Positions 38,940-48,122 of a stretch of 64,000 nt of DNA are shown here, in pieces. The notes beneath the pieces were generated by a model. It was not told the DNA's origin. It was given only the letters and a program-made list of their open reading frames with translations, and did not search any database. This DNA is from Lysobacter sp. KIS68-7 (GTDB lineage: Bacteria > Pseudomonadota > Gammaproteobacteria > Xanthomonadales > Xanthomonadaceae), in contig NZ_CP089925.1 in NCBI RefSeq assembly GCF_021284745.1, positions 1,425,001 to 1,489,000 of the forward strand, in the 5' to 3' direction. The position numbers were made by a program, and so were the translations under genes. Each line of letters begins with the position of its first letter. Position 1 is the stretch's first letter.

Positions 38940-39670
38940 TGGCACGGATCAATCTCCTCCCGTGGCGCGCAGAGCGCCGCCGCGTCCGCCAGAAGGAATT
39001 CATGGCGATGCTGGGCGCCTCGGCAGTGGCCGCGGCCGTCGTCTCGTTCCTGATCTTCATGTTCTACAACGGCCTGATCAGCGGCGAGAAGGAACGCAAC
39101 GACTACCTGCGCGAGCAGATCACGCAGGTCGACGCCAAGATCAAGGAAATCGAAGCGCTCGACGAGAAGAAGCAGAAGCTCCTGGCGCGCAAGGAAGTCA
39201 TCGAGAAGCTGCAGGCGAACCGCTCGCAGATGGTGCACCTGTTCGATTCGCTGGTGCGCACCATCCCCGACGGCGTAACGCTCACGACCATCCAGCAGGA
39301 TGGCGAGCAGCTCACGCTGAAGGGTCGCTCGCAGTCCAACGCGCGCGTCAGTACCTACATGCGCAACCTGGAAAGCTCGGGCTGGATGACCAACCCGGAG
39401 CTGTCGGTCATCGAAGCGCGCGGCACCAACAAGGGGCTGCCCTACGAGTTCGACCTGACCGTCAAGCTCGCGAACCCGAATGCACCGGTGGACACCGACG
39501 GTGACGGCGTGCCCGACGCGGCCCCGGCCGTGGCGCCCGCTGCCGCGCCCAACGCCACGGCACCGGCGGCCCCGTCGACCGCCGCCGCACCCGCGGCGCC
39601 GGCCACGACCGCCAAGCCGCACAACCCCGCCGACGCCGTTGCCGCCCCTTCGATCGGAGCCGCGCCATGA
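38939..39670 (+). CDS. pilN: Type IV pilus inner-membrane protein PilN
   Basis: The 243-residue bitopic protein starts with the PilM-binding motif MARINLLPWR, has one transmembrane helix (about 23-45), a coiled-coil stretch and a ferredoxin-like periplasmic domain. It pairs with PilO. The tail beyond residue 184 is unusual: DTDGDGVPD at 185-193 matches a calcium-binding DxDxDG loop and is followed by about 50 residues rich in A and P. The start overlaps the pilM stop by one base (TGATG), and the end overlaps pilO by four. Confidence 0.95.
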
Positions 39671-40353
39671 CCCAGAAAAAAATGGCGCTGAAAGACCTCA
39701 GCCTGAACAACACCGCGGTCTGGCCGCAGCAGTACAAGATCGCCCTGTGCGCGGTCGTCGCCGCCGCGATCATCGGCCTGGTCTGGTACTTCTTCGTCAC
39801 CGGCCAGCGCGAGGAACTGCAGAAGCTCGAGTCCGAAGAAGCCGGCCTGCGCCAGGACTTCGAAACCAAGCAGGGTCGCGCCGCGAACCTCGAGCCGCTC
39901 AAGCAACAGCTCGCGCAGATGGAACAGCAGCTCCAGCAGATGCTGCGCCAGTTGCCGAGCAAGACCGAGATGCCGGACCTGATCATCGACATCTCGCAGA
40001 CCGCGCTCGCCACGGGCATCACCAACGAGCTCTTCCAGCCGGGACCGGAAGCGCCGAAGGAGTTCTACGCCGAGAAGCCGATCCAGCTGCGCATGGTGGG
40101 CACGTACCACCAGTTCGGCGCGTTCGTCAGCGGCGTGGCCTCGCTGCCCCGCGTGGTGATCATGACGATGCACAACATCGTGCTGACGCCGCGCAACCCG
40201 ACGCCGGGCGCCAAGATCGGCCCGAACAGCATCCTGCAGCTCGCCGGCACGGTGAAGACCTACCGTTACCTCGACGACAGCGAAACCGCCGCCGCGCAGC
40301 CTGGCGCCAAGCCGGCCGCGCCTGCGCCGAATAAGCAGGGAGGGGCAAAGTGA
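39667..40353 (+). CDS. pilO: Type IV pilus inner-membrane protein PilO
   Basis: PilO partners PilN in the periplasmic part of the alignment complex. The 228-residue protein has a short cytoplasmic tail, a membrane helix at about 26-47, a coiled coil (LQKLESEEAGLRQDFETKQ..., LKQQLAQMEQQLQQMLRQLPSKTEMPDL) and the C-terminal domain FYAEKPIQLRMVGTYHQFGAFVSGVASLPRVV. The tail is A/P-rich. It overlaps pilN by four bases and is contiguous with pilP. Confidence 0.96.
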   Translation: MTQKKMALKDLSLNNTAVWPQQYKIALCAVVAAAIIGLVWYFFVTGQREELQKLESEEAGLRQDFETKQGRAANLEPLKQQLAQMEQQLQQMLRQLPSKTEMPDLIIDISQTALATGITNELFQPGPEAPKEFYAEKPIQLRMVGTYHQFGAFVSGVASLPRVVIMTMHNIVLTPRNPTPGAKIGPNSILQLAGTVKTYRYLDDSETAAAQPGAKPAAPAPNKQGGAK

Positions 40354-40889
40354 TGGCCACCTGGCAATCCATGCGCGCATTCGCCGTCGTCGCAATGGTC
40401 CTCGCGCTCGCGGGCTGCGGTCGCAGCATCACGAGCAAATACGACGAGGCGCCCAACCTTGAAACGTGGGTCGCCGAAGTCAAGGCGCGCCCGGCACCTC
40501 CGCTCGACCCGCTGCCCGTGATGCAGCAGTTCGAGACTTTCGAATACGCCGCGCAGGCCCTGCGCGACCCCTTCAGCGAGGCCTTCACGGACATCAGCGG
40601 GGGCAGTGGCCCCCGCCCGGATCCGAACCGCCCGAAGCAGGTCCTCGAGCAATTCCCGCTCGACAGCCTGGACATGGTGGGGACGCTCGGCCGGGGAGGC
40701 GACCTGGTCGCGTTGGTCATGGCACCGGACAAGGTGACCTACCGCGTGCGACCCGGCGTGTACATGGGGCAGAGCGACGGTCGGGTGACCGCCGTCTATG
40801 AAGACCGCATCGAACTGGTGGAATTGGTGCCGGATGGCGCGGGTGGCTGGCTGGAGCGACCCGCTTCGGTCGCACTCGAAGATCAATAA
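40353..40889 (+). CDS. pilP: Type IV pilus lipoprotein PilP
   Basis: The 178-residue lipoprotein links the PilNO complex to the secretin PilQ. The signal sequence ends in lipobox LALAGC, with the acylated cysteine near residue 22. The C-terminal HR-type beta domain (FPLDSLDMVGTLGRGGDLVALVMAPDKVTYRVRPGVYMGQSDGRV) is typical. An ATG at 40353 overlaps the pilO stop by one base; a GTG one codon upstream is also possible. GAGGGGC upstream can serve as the ribosome-binding site. Confidence 0.96.
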   Translation: MATWQSMRAFAVVAMVLALAGCGRSITSKYDEAPNLETWVAEVKARPAPPLDPLPVMQQFETFEYAAQALRDPFSEAFTDISGGSGPRPDPNRPKQVLEQFPLDSLDMVGTLGRGGDLVALVMAPDKVTYRVRPGVYMGQSDGRVTAVYEDRIELVELVPDGAGGWLERPASVALEDQ

Positions 40890-40899
40890 GGGGATAGAG

Positions 40900-42834
40900 A
40901 TGACCGTACTCAACGCCAAACGGATGCGGCCGGCACGGCGCCCCTACCTCCGGGCCGGGGCCCTCGGGCTCGCCATCGGGCTCATCGCGGCCGTCGGCGC
41001 CGTGGATGCCGCCCAGGGCGCGCAGACACCCGCGGCCCAGGCGCCTGCAAGCGCGCCGAAGCCCAACCTCGATCCGTCCAAGCAGGCACCCGGGCAGATC
41101 AGCGTTTCCAACATCGACTTCAAGCGTGGCGACGGCGGCTCGGGTCGGCTTGCACTCCGCTTCTCCGGCGGCGGCGCGATGCCCGACATGCGCAACGAAG
41201 GCTCGCGCGTGATCATCGACGTGGGTAACGCCAAGCTCCCGTCCACGTTGCAGAAGCCGATCGACGTGGTCGACTTCGCGACGCCCGTCCAGCGCATCGA
41301 CGCGCGCGCCGACGGTGCAGGCACCAAGCTCGTGCTGGCCACCAACGGCAACTTCGAGTCGATGGCCTACCAGACCGGCAACGAATACGTCGTGGAGATC
41401 GTGCCCCGCGCGGTCGCCAAGGGCGTGGGCGCGACGGCGGCGGGACAGTCCACGACGATCGCGGCCCCGGTGCGTGCCTACAGTGGCCGCCCGGTGACCT
41501 TCAACTTCCAGGACGTGCCGGTGCGCACCGTCCTGCAGCTGATCGCCGAGGAATCCAACCTCAACGTCGTCGCCTCCGACACCGTCGCGGGCAACGTCAC
41601 GCTGCGCCTGATCAACGTGCCGTGGGACCAGGCGCTGGACATCGTCCTGCGCGCCAAGGGTCTCGACAAGCGCCGCGACGGCAACGTGGTGTGGGTCGCG
41701 CCGCAGGATGAAATCGCCAAGTACGAACAGGCGAAGGAAGACGCGCGCATCGCGATCGAAAACCGCGCCGAGATGATCACCGAGTACATGCCGGTGAACT
41801 ACGGCAACGCCGAAGACATCGCCAAGGTGCTGACCGAAGAGAGCAAGAACAGCGGCGGCGGCGGTGGTGCCGGTAGTGGCTCGCGCGGCTTCCTCTCGCC
41901 TCGCGGCAGCATCAGCTTCGATCGCCGCACCAACACGCTGCTGGTCATCGACATCCCGGCCAAGGTGTCGGAAGTCCGCCGCCTCGTGTCGATGCTCGAC
42001 AAGCCGGTCGACCAGGTGCTGATCGAAGCGCGCATCGTCATCGCGACCGAATCCTTCGCCCGCGAACTCGGTGCCAAATTCGGCATCGCCGGCAAGCAGG
42101 AAAACGTCCTGTACAACGGCAGCGTCGACGCGAACACCGCCACGGCCAACTCGATCTCGGCCGCCGACCGCGCCAACTCCGCCGTGCCGCCGCCGATCCC
42201 GGCCGCGGTGCCGACGCTGACCAAGGCCCTCAACGTGAACCTGCCCGCGGTCAACGCCGCCGGCGCGCTCGCGCTGTCGATCATCAACGCCGGCTACGTG
42301 CTCGACATGGAACTCTCGGCCCTCCAGCAGGAAGGCCGCGGCGAGGTGATCTCCAACCCGCGCATCGTCACCAGCAACCAGAAGGAAGCGGTGATCCGCC
42401 AGGGCCAGGAAGTCGGCTACGTGACGATCTCGCAGCAGCAGGGCGCCGGCGCCGCCGCGATCCCGAACGTCCAGTTCAAGGACGTGCTGCTCGAGCTCAA
42501 GGTCACCCCGACCATCACCAACGACGGCCGCGTGTTCCTCAACATGGCCGTGAAGAAGGACGAAATCGAAGGCTTCGTGTCCTCGGGCATCGGTGACGTC
42601 CCGCAGATCAACAAGCGCGAGATCAACACCGCGGTGCTGATCGACAACGGCCAGACGGTGGTGATCGGCGGCGTGTACGAGTTCCGCGACCGCGCCGACG
42701 TGACCAAGGTGCCGTGGCTCGGTGACCTCCCGGTGATCGGCAACCTCTTCAAGAAGAAGGGCCGCACCAAGGAGAAGGCCGAACTGCTGATCTTCGTGAC
42801 CCCGAAGGTGATGCAGGTCGCCCAGCGCAATTGA
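40900..42834 (+). CDS. pilQ: Type IV pilus secretin PilQ
   Basis: PilQ is the multimeric outer-membrane channel for the pilus. The 644-residue precursor has a signal peptide (about 1-40), one visible AMIN domain (about 60-160), an N0/STN domain (GRPVTFNFQDVPVRTVLQLIAEESNLN), an N1 domain with a glycine-rich loop (NSGGGGGAGSGSRG) and the secretin core to the end, with VPWLGDLPVIGNLFKKK and ELLIFVTPKV. Many PilQ proteins carry two AMIN domains, so this N-terminus is short. The ATG at 40900 follows AGGGGATAGAG. It is the last gene of the pil operon and is followed by a hairpin. Confidence 0.95.
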   Translation: MTVLNAKRMRPARRPYLRAGALGLAIGLIAAVGAVDAAQGAQTPAAQAPASAPKPNLDPSKQAPGQISVSNIDFKRGDGGSGRLALRFSGGGAMPDMRNEGSRVIIDVGNAKLPSTLQKPIDVVDFATPVQRIDARADGAGTKLVLATNGNFESMAYQTGNEYVVEIVPRAVAKGVGATAAGQSTTIAAPVRAYSGRPVTFNFQDVPVRTVLQLIAEESNLNVVASDTVAGNVTLRLINVPWDQALDIVLRAKGLDKRRDGNVVWVAPQDEIAKYEQAKEDARIAIENRAEMITEYMPVNYGNAEDIAKVLTEESKNSGGGGGAGSGSRGFLSPRGSISFDRRTNTLLVIDIPAKVSEVRRLVSMLDKPVDQVLIEARIVIATESFARELGAKFGIAGKQENVLYNGSVDANTATANSISAADRANSAVPPPIPAAVPTLTKALNVNLPAVNAAGALALSIINAGYVLDMELSALQQEGRGEVISNPRIVTSNQKEAVIRQGQEVGYVTISQQQGAGAAAIPNVQFKDVLLELKVTPTITNDGRVFLNMAVKKDEIEGFVSSGIGDVPQINKREINTAVLIDNGQTVVIGGVYEFRDRADVTKVPWLGDLPVIGNLFKKKGRTKEKAELLIFVTPKVMQVAQRN

Positions 42835-42858
42835 TGTTCGCCAGCAATAGATGAATGC

Positions 42859-42890
42859 AACGGGGCCGAAAGGCCCCGTTGTCGTTTGGG
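42859..42890 (+). terminator. Hairpin terminator after pilQ
   Basis: A perfect 9-bp stem, AACGGGGCC / GGCCCCGTT, closes a GAAA tetraloop 24 bases after the pilQ stop. The following GTCGTTTG is only weakly T-rich. Confidence 0.75.
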
Positions 42891-42955
42891 CGGTGAACCA
42901 ACGCGCGCAAGGTCAGTCAAACTGCGCCCATCCCCCCACCGGGCGCCATCCGCGA

Positions 42956-43948
<993 letters not shown>

Positions 43949-43950
43949 GC

Positions 43951-44844
43951 ATGGACGGCATCACGCCGACGCTGCAGGAACTCGTGGGGCTGCGCGCGCT
44001 TGCGTTCGGAAGGCGCGCGGCGAAGCGTGGTCGCCATGGCCTGTCCGGCCATGCGCTCTCACCCTTGCGCGGGCGCGGCATGGAGTACGCGGAGTCGCGC
44101 GAATATGCGATCGGCGACGACGCGCGCCACATCGACTGGCGCCTCACCGCGCGCAGCGGCCGCCCGCACACCAAGTTGTTCCAGGCCGAGCGCGAGCGAC
44201 TCACGCTGGTCGTCGCGGATACATCGCCTGCGTTGTATTTCGGTACGCGCACGCGCTTCAAGTCCGTGCAGGCCGCGCGCGCGGGTGCGATTGCCGCATG
44301 GGCGGCCTTGCGCGACGGCGACCGCCTCGCCGCGCTGCGCGGCTCCGCGCGCGAAGCGCCCATTCCTCCCGCGGGCGGCCCGCGCGGTGCGCTGCGCGTA
44401 CTCGATGCACTCGTGCGTTGGTATGCGAAACGCCCCGAAGACGATGCCGGCCTCGGCGTGGCGCTCGACCACGCAGCACGCGTGCTGCGCCCAGGTTCGC
44501 GCCTGCTGATCCTCGCCGACCCCGCGAGCATCGCCGGCATCGATCCGCATCGCTGGCCCGCGTTTTCGCTGCACCACGACACGACGGTGCTGCTGCTCGT
44601 GGATCCGCTGGAGCGCAATCCGCCGAAGGCTGCGCTGCCCTTCGCGACGGCGCAGCATCGCGTCGAGCTGGACCTCGCCACGGCCGCGCAACGCCAGCGC
44701 TGGCGCAATGAATTCGTCGCGCCGCTCGATGCGGCCTTGCAGGCCTTGCCCGCGCGCGGCGTGCGCGTGCACGTGTTGTCGACCGATGCGCCGAGCGATG
44801 CATGGCTCGGTGCCTGGGGAAGGACGCAAGCGAGCGTGGCCTGA
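43951..44844 (+). CDS. DUF58 domain-containing protein
   Basis: The 297-residue protein has the DUF58 core SREYAIGDDARHIDWRLTARSGRPHTKLFQAERE, followed by a VWA-like alpha/beta region (LTLVVADTSPALYFGTR) without an intact MIDAS. DUF58 proteins almost always accompany MoxR ATPases and VWA proteins, as here. The function is thought to be as partner or adaptor of the MoxR machine. Its start is two bases after the moxR stop. No membrane helix is evident. Confidence 0.92.
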   Translation: MDGITPTLQELVGLRALAFGRRAAKRGRHGLSGHALSPLRGRGMEYAESREYAIGDDARHIDWRLTARSGRPHTKLFQAERERLTLVVADTSPALYFGTRTRFKSVQAARAGAIAAWAALRDGDRLAALRGSAREAPIPPAGGPRGALRVLDALVRWYAKRPEDDAGLGVALDHAARVLRPGSRLLILADPASIAGIDPHRWPAFSLHHDTTVLLLVDPLERNPPKAALPFATAQHRVELDLATAAQRQRWRNEFVAPLDAALQALPARGVRVHVLSTDAPSDAWLGAWGRTQASVA

Positions 44845-44845
44845 C

Positions 44846-45304
44846 ATGCACCTGAGCTCACCGCCCGACCTGGTCCTGCGCGATGTCCACGCCGCTGCCG
44901 CGACGCCCTGGTGGCCGCCGGCGCCTGGCTGGTGGCTCGTGTTCGCGGCGCTCGCCATCGCGATCGGCGCGTACGCGTTCTTCGCCCGGCGCAGGCGCAT
45001 GCGTCGACGCGCGATCGCACGCCTGTTCGACGACACACTCGCAGGGGCGCCATCGCCGACGGCGCAGGTCGCCGCGATGTCCGAACTCCTGCGCCGCGCC
45101 GCCCGTGTGCGCAATCCCGCGGCCGATCGCTACGCGGGGGATGCGTGGCGCGACTACCTGGACGCGGGCGCGAAGCAGCGCCTGTTCGACGACGACACCG
45201 GCGCGCTGCTGATCGACGGCGCGTTCCGTCGCGATGTCGACGAAGTCACCGTCGCCGCACTGCGCGAGCGCGCACGTCGTCGCTACCTGGAGTGGATGCG
45301 GTGA
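44846..45304 (+). CDS. DUF4381 domain-containing membrane protein
   Basis: The 152-residue protein has a short periplasmic or cytoplasmic N-terminus (PPDLVLRDVHAAAATPWWPPAPGWW), a transmembrane helix at about 29-47, a very basic stretch (RRRRMRRRA) and a soluble helical C-terminus. The W-rich PPAPGWW before the helix is the DUF4381 signature. It lies one base after the DUF58 gene, and its stop overlaps the GTG start of the next VWA gene. It has no assigned biochemical role beyond membership of the MoxR/VWA operon. Confidence 0.9.
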   Translation: MHLSSPPDLVLRDVHAAAATPWWPPAPGWWLVFAALAIAIGAYAFFARRRRMRRRAIARLFDDTLAGAPSPTAQVAAMSELLRRAARVRNPAADRYAGDAWRDYLDAGAKQRLFDDDTGALLIDGAFRRDVDEVTVAALRERARRRYLEWMR

Positions 45305-46320
45305 ACGCGTTGCAGCCCTTGCTCGCGTGGTTCGATGCCTTCGCATGGCCGCTTGCGCTGTGCGCCTTGCCGTTGCCGCTGCTCGCGCGCTGGTTGCTGC
45401 CGCGTCGCCGTTCCGCCTCCGCCGCGCTGCGCGTGCCTTACGGTGAACGCATCGACCACGTCGCCGACGCGGGTGCCGGCCATGCCTTGCGCGGTCGCGG
45501 CCCGGGCGTGCTCGCCTGGCTCGCGTGGGCCGCGTTGTGCATCGCCGCGGCGCGTCCGCAGGTGCTCGGCCCGCCGATCGCACCGCCGCAGGTCGGGCGC
45601 GACCTCATGCTCGCCGTCGATCTGTCCGGCAGCATGAGCGAGGAAGACATGGAGCTCGGCGGGCAACCCGTCGATCGCCTCACGGCAGCGAAAGCCGTGC
45701 TCGCGGATTTCCTCGATCGACGCGCGGGCGATCGCGTGGGCCTGCTCGTGTTCGGCCAACGTGCCTATGCGCTGACGCCGCTCACGCTGGACCTGACCAC
45801 TGTGCGCCAGCAACTCGACGACAGCGTCGTCGGCCTGGCCGGCCGCGAAACCGCACTGGGCGATGCGCTCGCCCTGGCCACCAAGCGCCTGCAATCGCAA
45901 CCGAGCGACCAGCGCGTGGTGGTGCTGCTCACCGATGGCGTGAACACCGCGGGCGTGCTCGACCCCGACAAGGCTGCCGAACTCGCGCGCGATGCACACG
46001 TGCGCGTGCACACGGTGGCCTTCGGCGGCGAAGGCGGCATGTCGGTGTTCGGTTTCCACCTGCCGATGCCGGGCGGCGACGATCCGATCGACGAAGCCGG
46101 CCTGCAGCGCATCGCGCAGGCCACGGGCGGCCGCTTCTTCCGCGCGCGCGACACCGAATCGCTCGCCGGCATCTACAGCGAAATCGATCGCATCGAACCC
46201 ATCCGCCGCCCCGGCCAGGCCGTGCGCCCGCGCCTGGAGCGTTACCCGTGGCCGCTCGGCATCGCGCTTGCACTCGCGACGCTCGCAGCGGCCTCCGTTC
46301 CCATGCGGAGGCGCGGATGA
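45301..46320 (+). CDS. VWA domain membrane protein (BatA-like)
   Basis: The 339-residue protein has N-terminal membrane helices (about 14-33 and 70-84), a periplasm-facing von Willebrand A domain and a C-terminal helix (about 315-333). The metal-ion-dependent adhesion site is complete: DLSGS at 107-111, the conserved threonine in GRETALGDAL and LTDGVN. It resembles BatA of Bacteroides and spirochaetes, linked to aerotolerance and stress. The GTG start overlaps the DUF4381 stop by four bases. Confidence 0.93.
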   Translation: MNALQPLLAWFDAFAWPLALCALPLPLLARWLLPRRRSASAALRVPYGERIDHVADAGAGHALRGRGPGVLAWLAWAALCIAAARPQVLGPPIAPPQVGRDLMLAVDLSGSMSEEDMELGGQPVDRLTAAKAVLADFLDRRAGDRVGLLVFGQRAYALTPLTLDLTTVRQQLDDSVVGLAGRETALGDALALATKRLQSQPSDQRVVVLLTDGVNTAGVLDPDKAAELARDAHVRVHTVAFGGEGGMSVFGFHLPMPGGDDPIDEAGLQRIAQATGGRFFRARDTESLAGIYSEIDRIEPIRRPGQAVRPRLERYPWPLGIALALATLAAASVPMRRRG

Positions 46321-48122
46321 GCGCGTTCGCCTTCGAAGGCCTGCATTTCCTGCGCCCGCTGTGGTTGTGGGGCTTGCTCGCGCTACCCGCGATCGCGTGG
46401 CTGTGGACGCGCCGCTTGCGTCGCGACGACGCGTGGCGCGCATCTGTCGATGCGCATCTTCTGCCGCATCTGCTCGAACCCGCATCGAACCTGCGCACGC
46501 GCGGTTCGCTCGCGGTGGTGCTGCTGGCGTGCACGCTCGCGCTGCTCGCGCTCGCCGGGCCGGCATGGAAGCAGATTCCGCAACCTTCCTGGCAATCCCG
46601 CACGCCGCTGGTGATCGCCGTCGACCTGTCCAGCGCCACCGCGGCCGCGGATCTTCCGCCGTCGCGCCTGCTGCAGGCACGCGCGAAGATCGGCACGCTC
46701 CTGCACGAGCGCGATGGCGGACAAGTCGGCCTGATTGCCTTCGCCGACGATGCGTACACGGTCGCGCCACTCACCGACGATGCGGCGAACGTCGCCTTGT
46801 TCCTCGACAGCCTCGCACCGGACGTGATGCCCGTGGACGGGCACCGCCCGGATCGCGCCATCCGCCGTTCGGTCGCGTTGTTGCAGCAGGCCGGCTTCGA
46901 CCATGGCGACATCGTGGTGTTGACCGACCACGGCGACGCAGCGGCCAACGCGGCGGCGCAGGAAGCAGCGCGCAAGGGCATGCGGGTGTCCGTCCTCGGC
47001 CTGGGCGGCACGCAGCCGGTGAAGGTGCAGGCGGCGGACGGCAGCGTGTCGAGCGTGTCGCTCGATGTCGCGTCGCTGCGTTCACTCGCGTCGGCGGGCG
47101 ATGGTGCGTTCGCACCGATCGCGATGGACGATGGCGACCTGCGCACGCTCGGCATCCTCAACGCGCGCGGCGCGGAGGCCGTGTCGACGCAAGGCCGCGC
47201 CGGACGCAGTTGGAAGGACGAAGGCTATTGGCTGTTGCCGCCGCTGATGTTGCTGGCCTTGTTCGCGTTCCGCCGCGGGTCGGGCGTTGCGGTGTTGTGC
47301 CTGGCGATGCTGATGCCCGTTAGTTTTGCGCGTGCGCAAGACGCGCAGGCGCCGCAGGGCACGCTGTGGCGCCGCGCGGACCAGGAGGCGGCGCGGCGCA
47401 TGGACACGGGGCAGGAGGCGTATCGCGCGGGCGCGTTCGCGCAGGCGGCCAAGCATTACGACGGTCTGCCCGGTGCCGATGCGCACTACAACCTCGGCAA
47501 TGCGCTCGCGAAGCAGGGCCGCTACGACGAAGCGATCGCCGCTTACGATGCCGCGCTGCGCGCACAGCCCGGCATGCCCGATGCGCTCGCGAACAAGCGC
47601 GCCGTCGAAGCTGCGAAGAAGCGCAAGCCGCCGCAGGGCAAGAACAGCAAGAACAACGATCCGCGTGCGCAGGGCCAGCAGGGCGGGAAGTCCACTTCAG
47701 ATTCGCAGGACGGCGACCTCTCGCCGCAACAGGCGCAACAACAGAGGGGGCAGGGCTCGCCTACCTCCGCGCAGTCGCAATCGCAGGACAAACCCGCGCA
47801 GGGTCAGCAACAGCAGCAACAGGGCCAGGGCTCGCAATCGAAACCCGAAGCGCCCAAGCCCGGCGCCGCGCAGTCGCAACAGGCCGCGGACGCCGCGCAA
47901 CGCGAGCGCATGCAAAAGGCACTCGCAGCGCAGCAGGCGAAGCAGGGCGGCCAGGACAAGAAAGCGGGCCAGGCGCAGAAGCAGAACGAAACGCCGGAGG
48001 AACGCGAACGTCGCCTCGCCAACGAAGCCTGGATGCGCCGCGTGCCGGATGATCCGGGCGGGTTGCTGCGCGCCAAGTTCCGCCTCGAATACGAACGTCG
48101 CCAAATGGAAGGACAAGACTGA
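46317..48122 (+). CDS. VWA and TPR domain protein (BatB/BatC-like fusion)
   Basis: The 601-residue protein joins a BatB-like VWA domain (about 95-300) to a TPR region (about 370-425, with AHYNLGNALAKQGRYDEAIAAYDAALRAQPG). Membrane helices lie at about 12-30 and 64-82, and a further pair near 305-340. From about 430 on there is a long low-complexity Q/G/S/K-rich tract, then a conserved RRVPDDPGGLLRAKFRLEYERR ending. The metal site in the VWA domain is degenerate: DLSSA at 103-107, with alanine where the third position serine is expected. It overlaps the upstream VWA gene by four bases. Confidence 0.92.
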   Translation: MSAFAFEGLHFLRPLWLWGLLALPAIAWLWTRRLRRDDAWRASVDAHLLPHLLEPASNLRTRGSLAVVLLACTLALLALAGPAWKQIPQPSWQSRTPLVIAVDLSSATAAADLPPSRLLQARAKIGTLLHERDGGQVGLIAFADDAYTVAPLTDDAANVALFLDSLAPDVMPVDGHRPDRAIRRSVALLQQAGFDHGDIVVLTDHGDAAANAAAQEAARKGMRVSVLGLGGTQPVKVQAADGSVSSVSLDVASLRSLASAGDGAFAPIAMDDGDLRTLGILNARGAEAVSTQGRAGRSWKDEGYWLLPPLMLLALFAFRRGSGVAVLCLAMLMPVSFARAQDAQAPQGTLWRRADQEAARRMDTGQEAYRAGAFAQAAKHYDGLPGADAHYNLGNALAKQGRYDEAIAAYDAALRAQPGMPDALANKRAVEAAKKRKPPQGKNSKNNDPRAQGQQGGKSTSDSQDGDLSPQQAQQQRGQGSPTSAQSQSQDKPAQGQQQQQQGQGSQSKPEAPKPGAAQSQQAADAAQRERMQKALAAQQAKQGGQDKKAGQAQKQNETPEERERRLANEAWMRRVPDDPGGLLRAKFRLEYERRQMEGQD

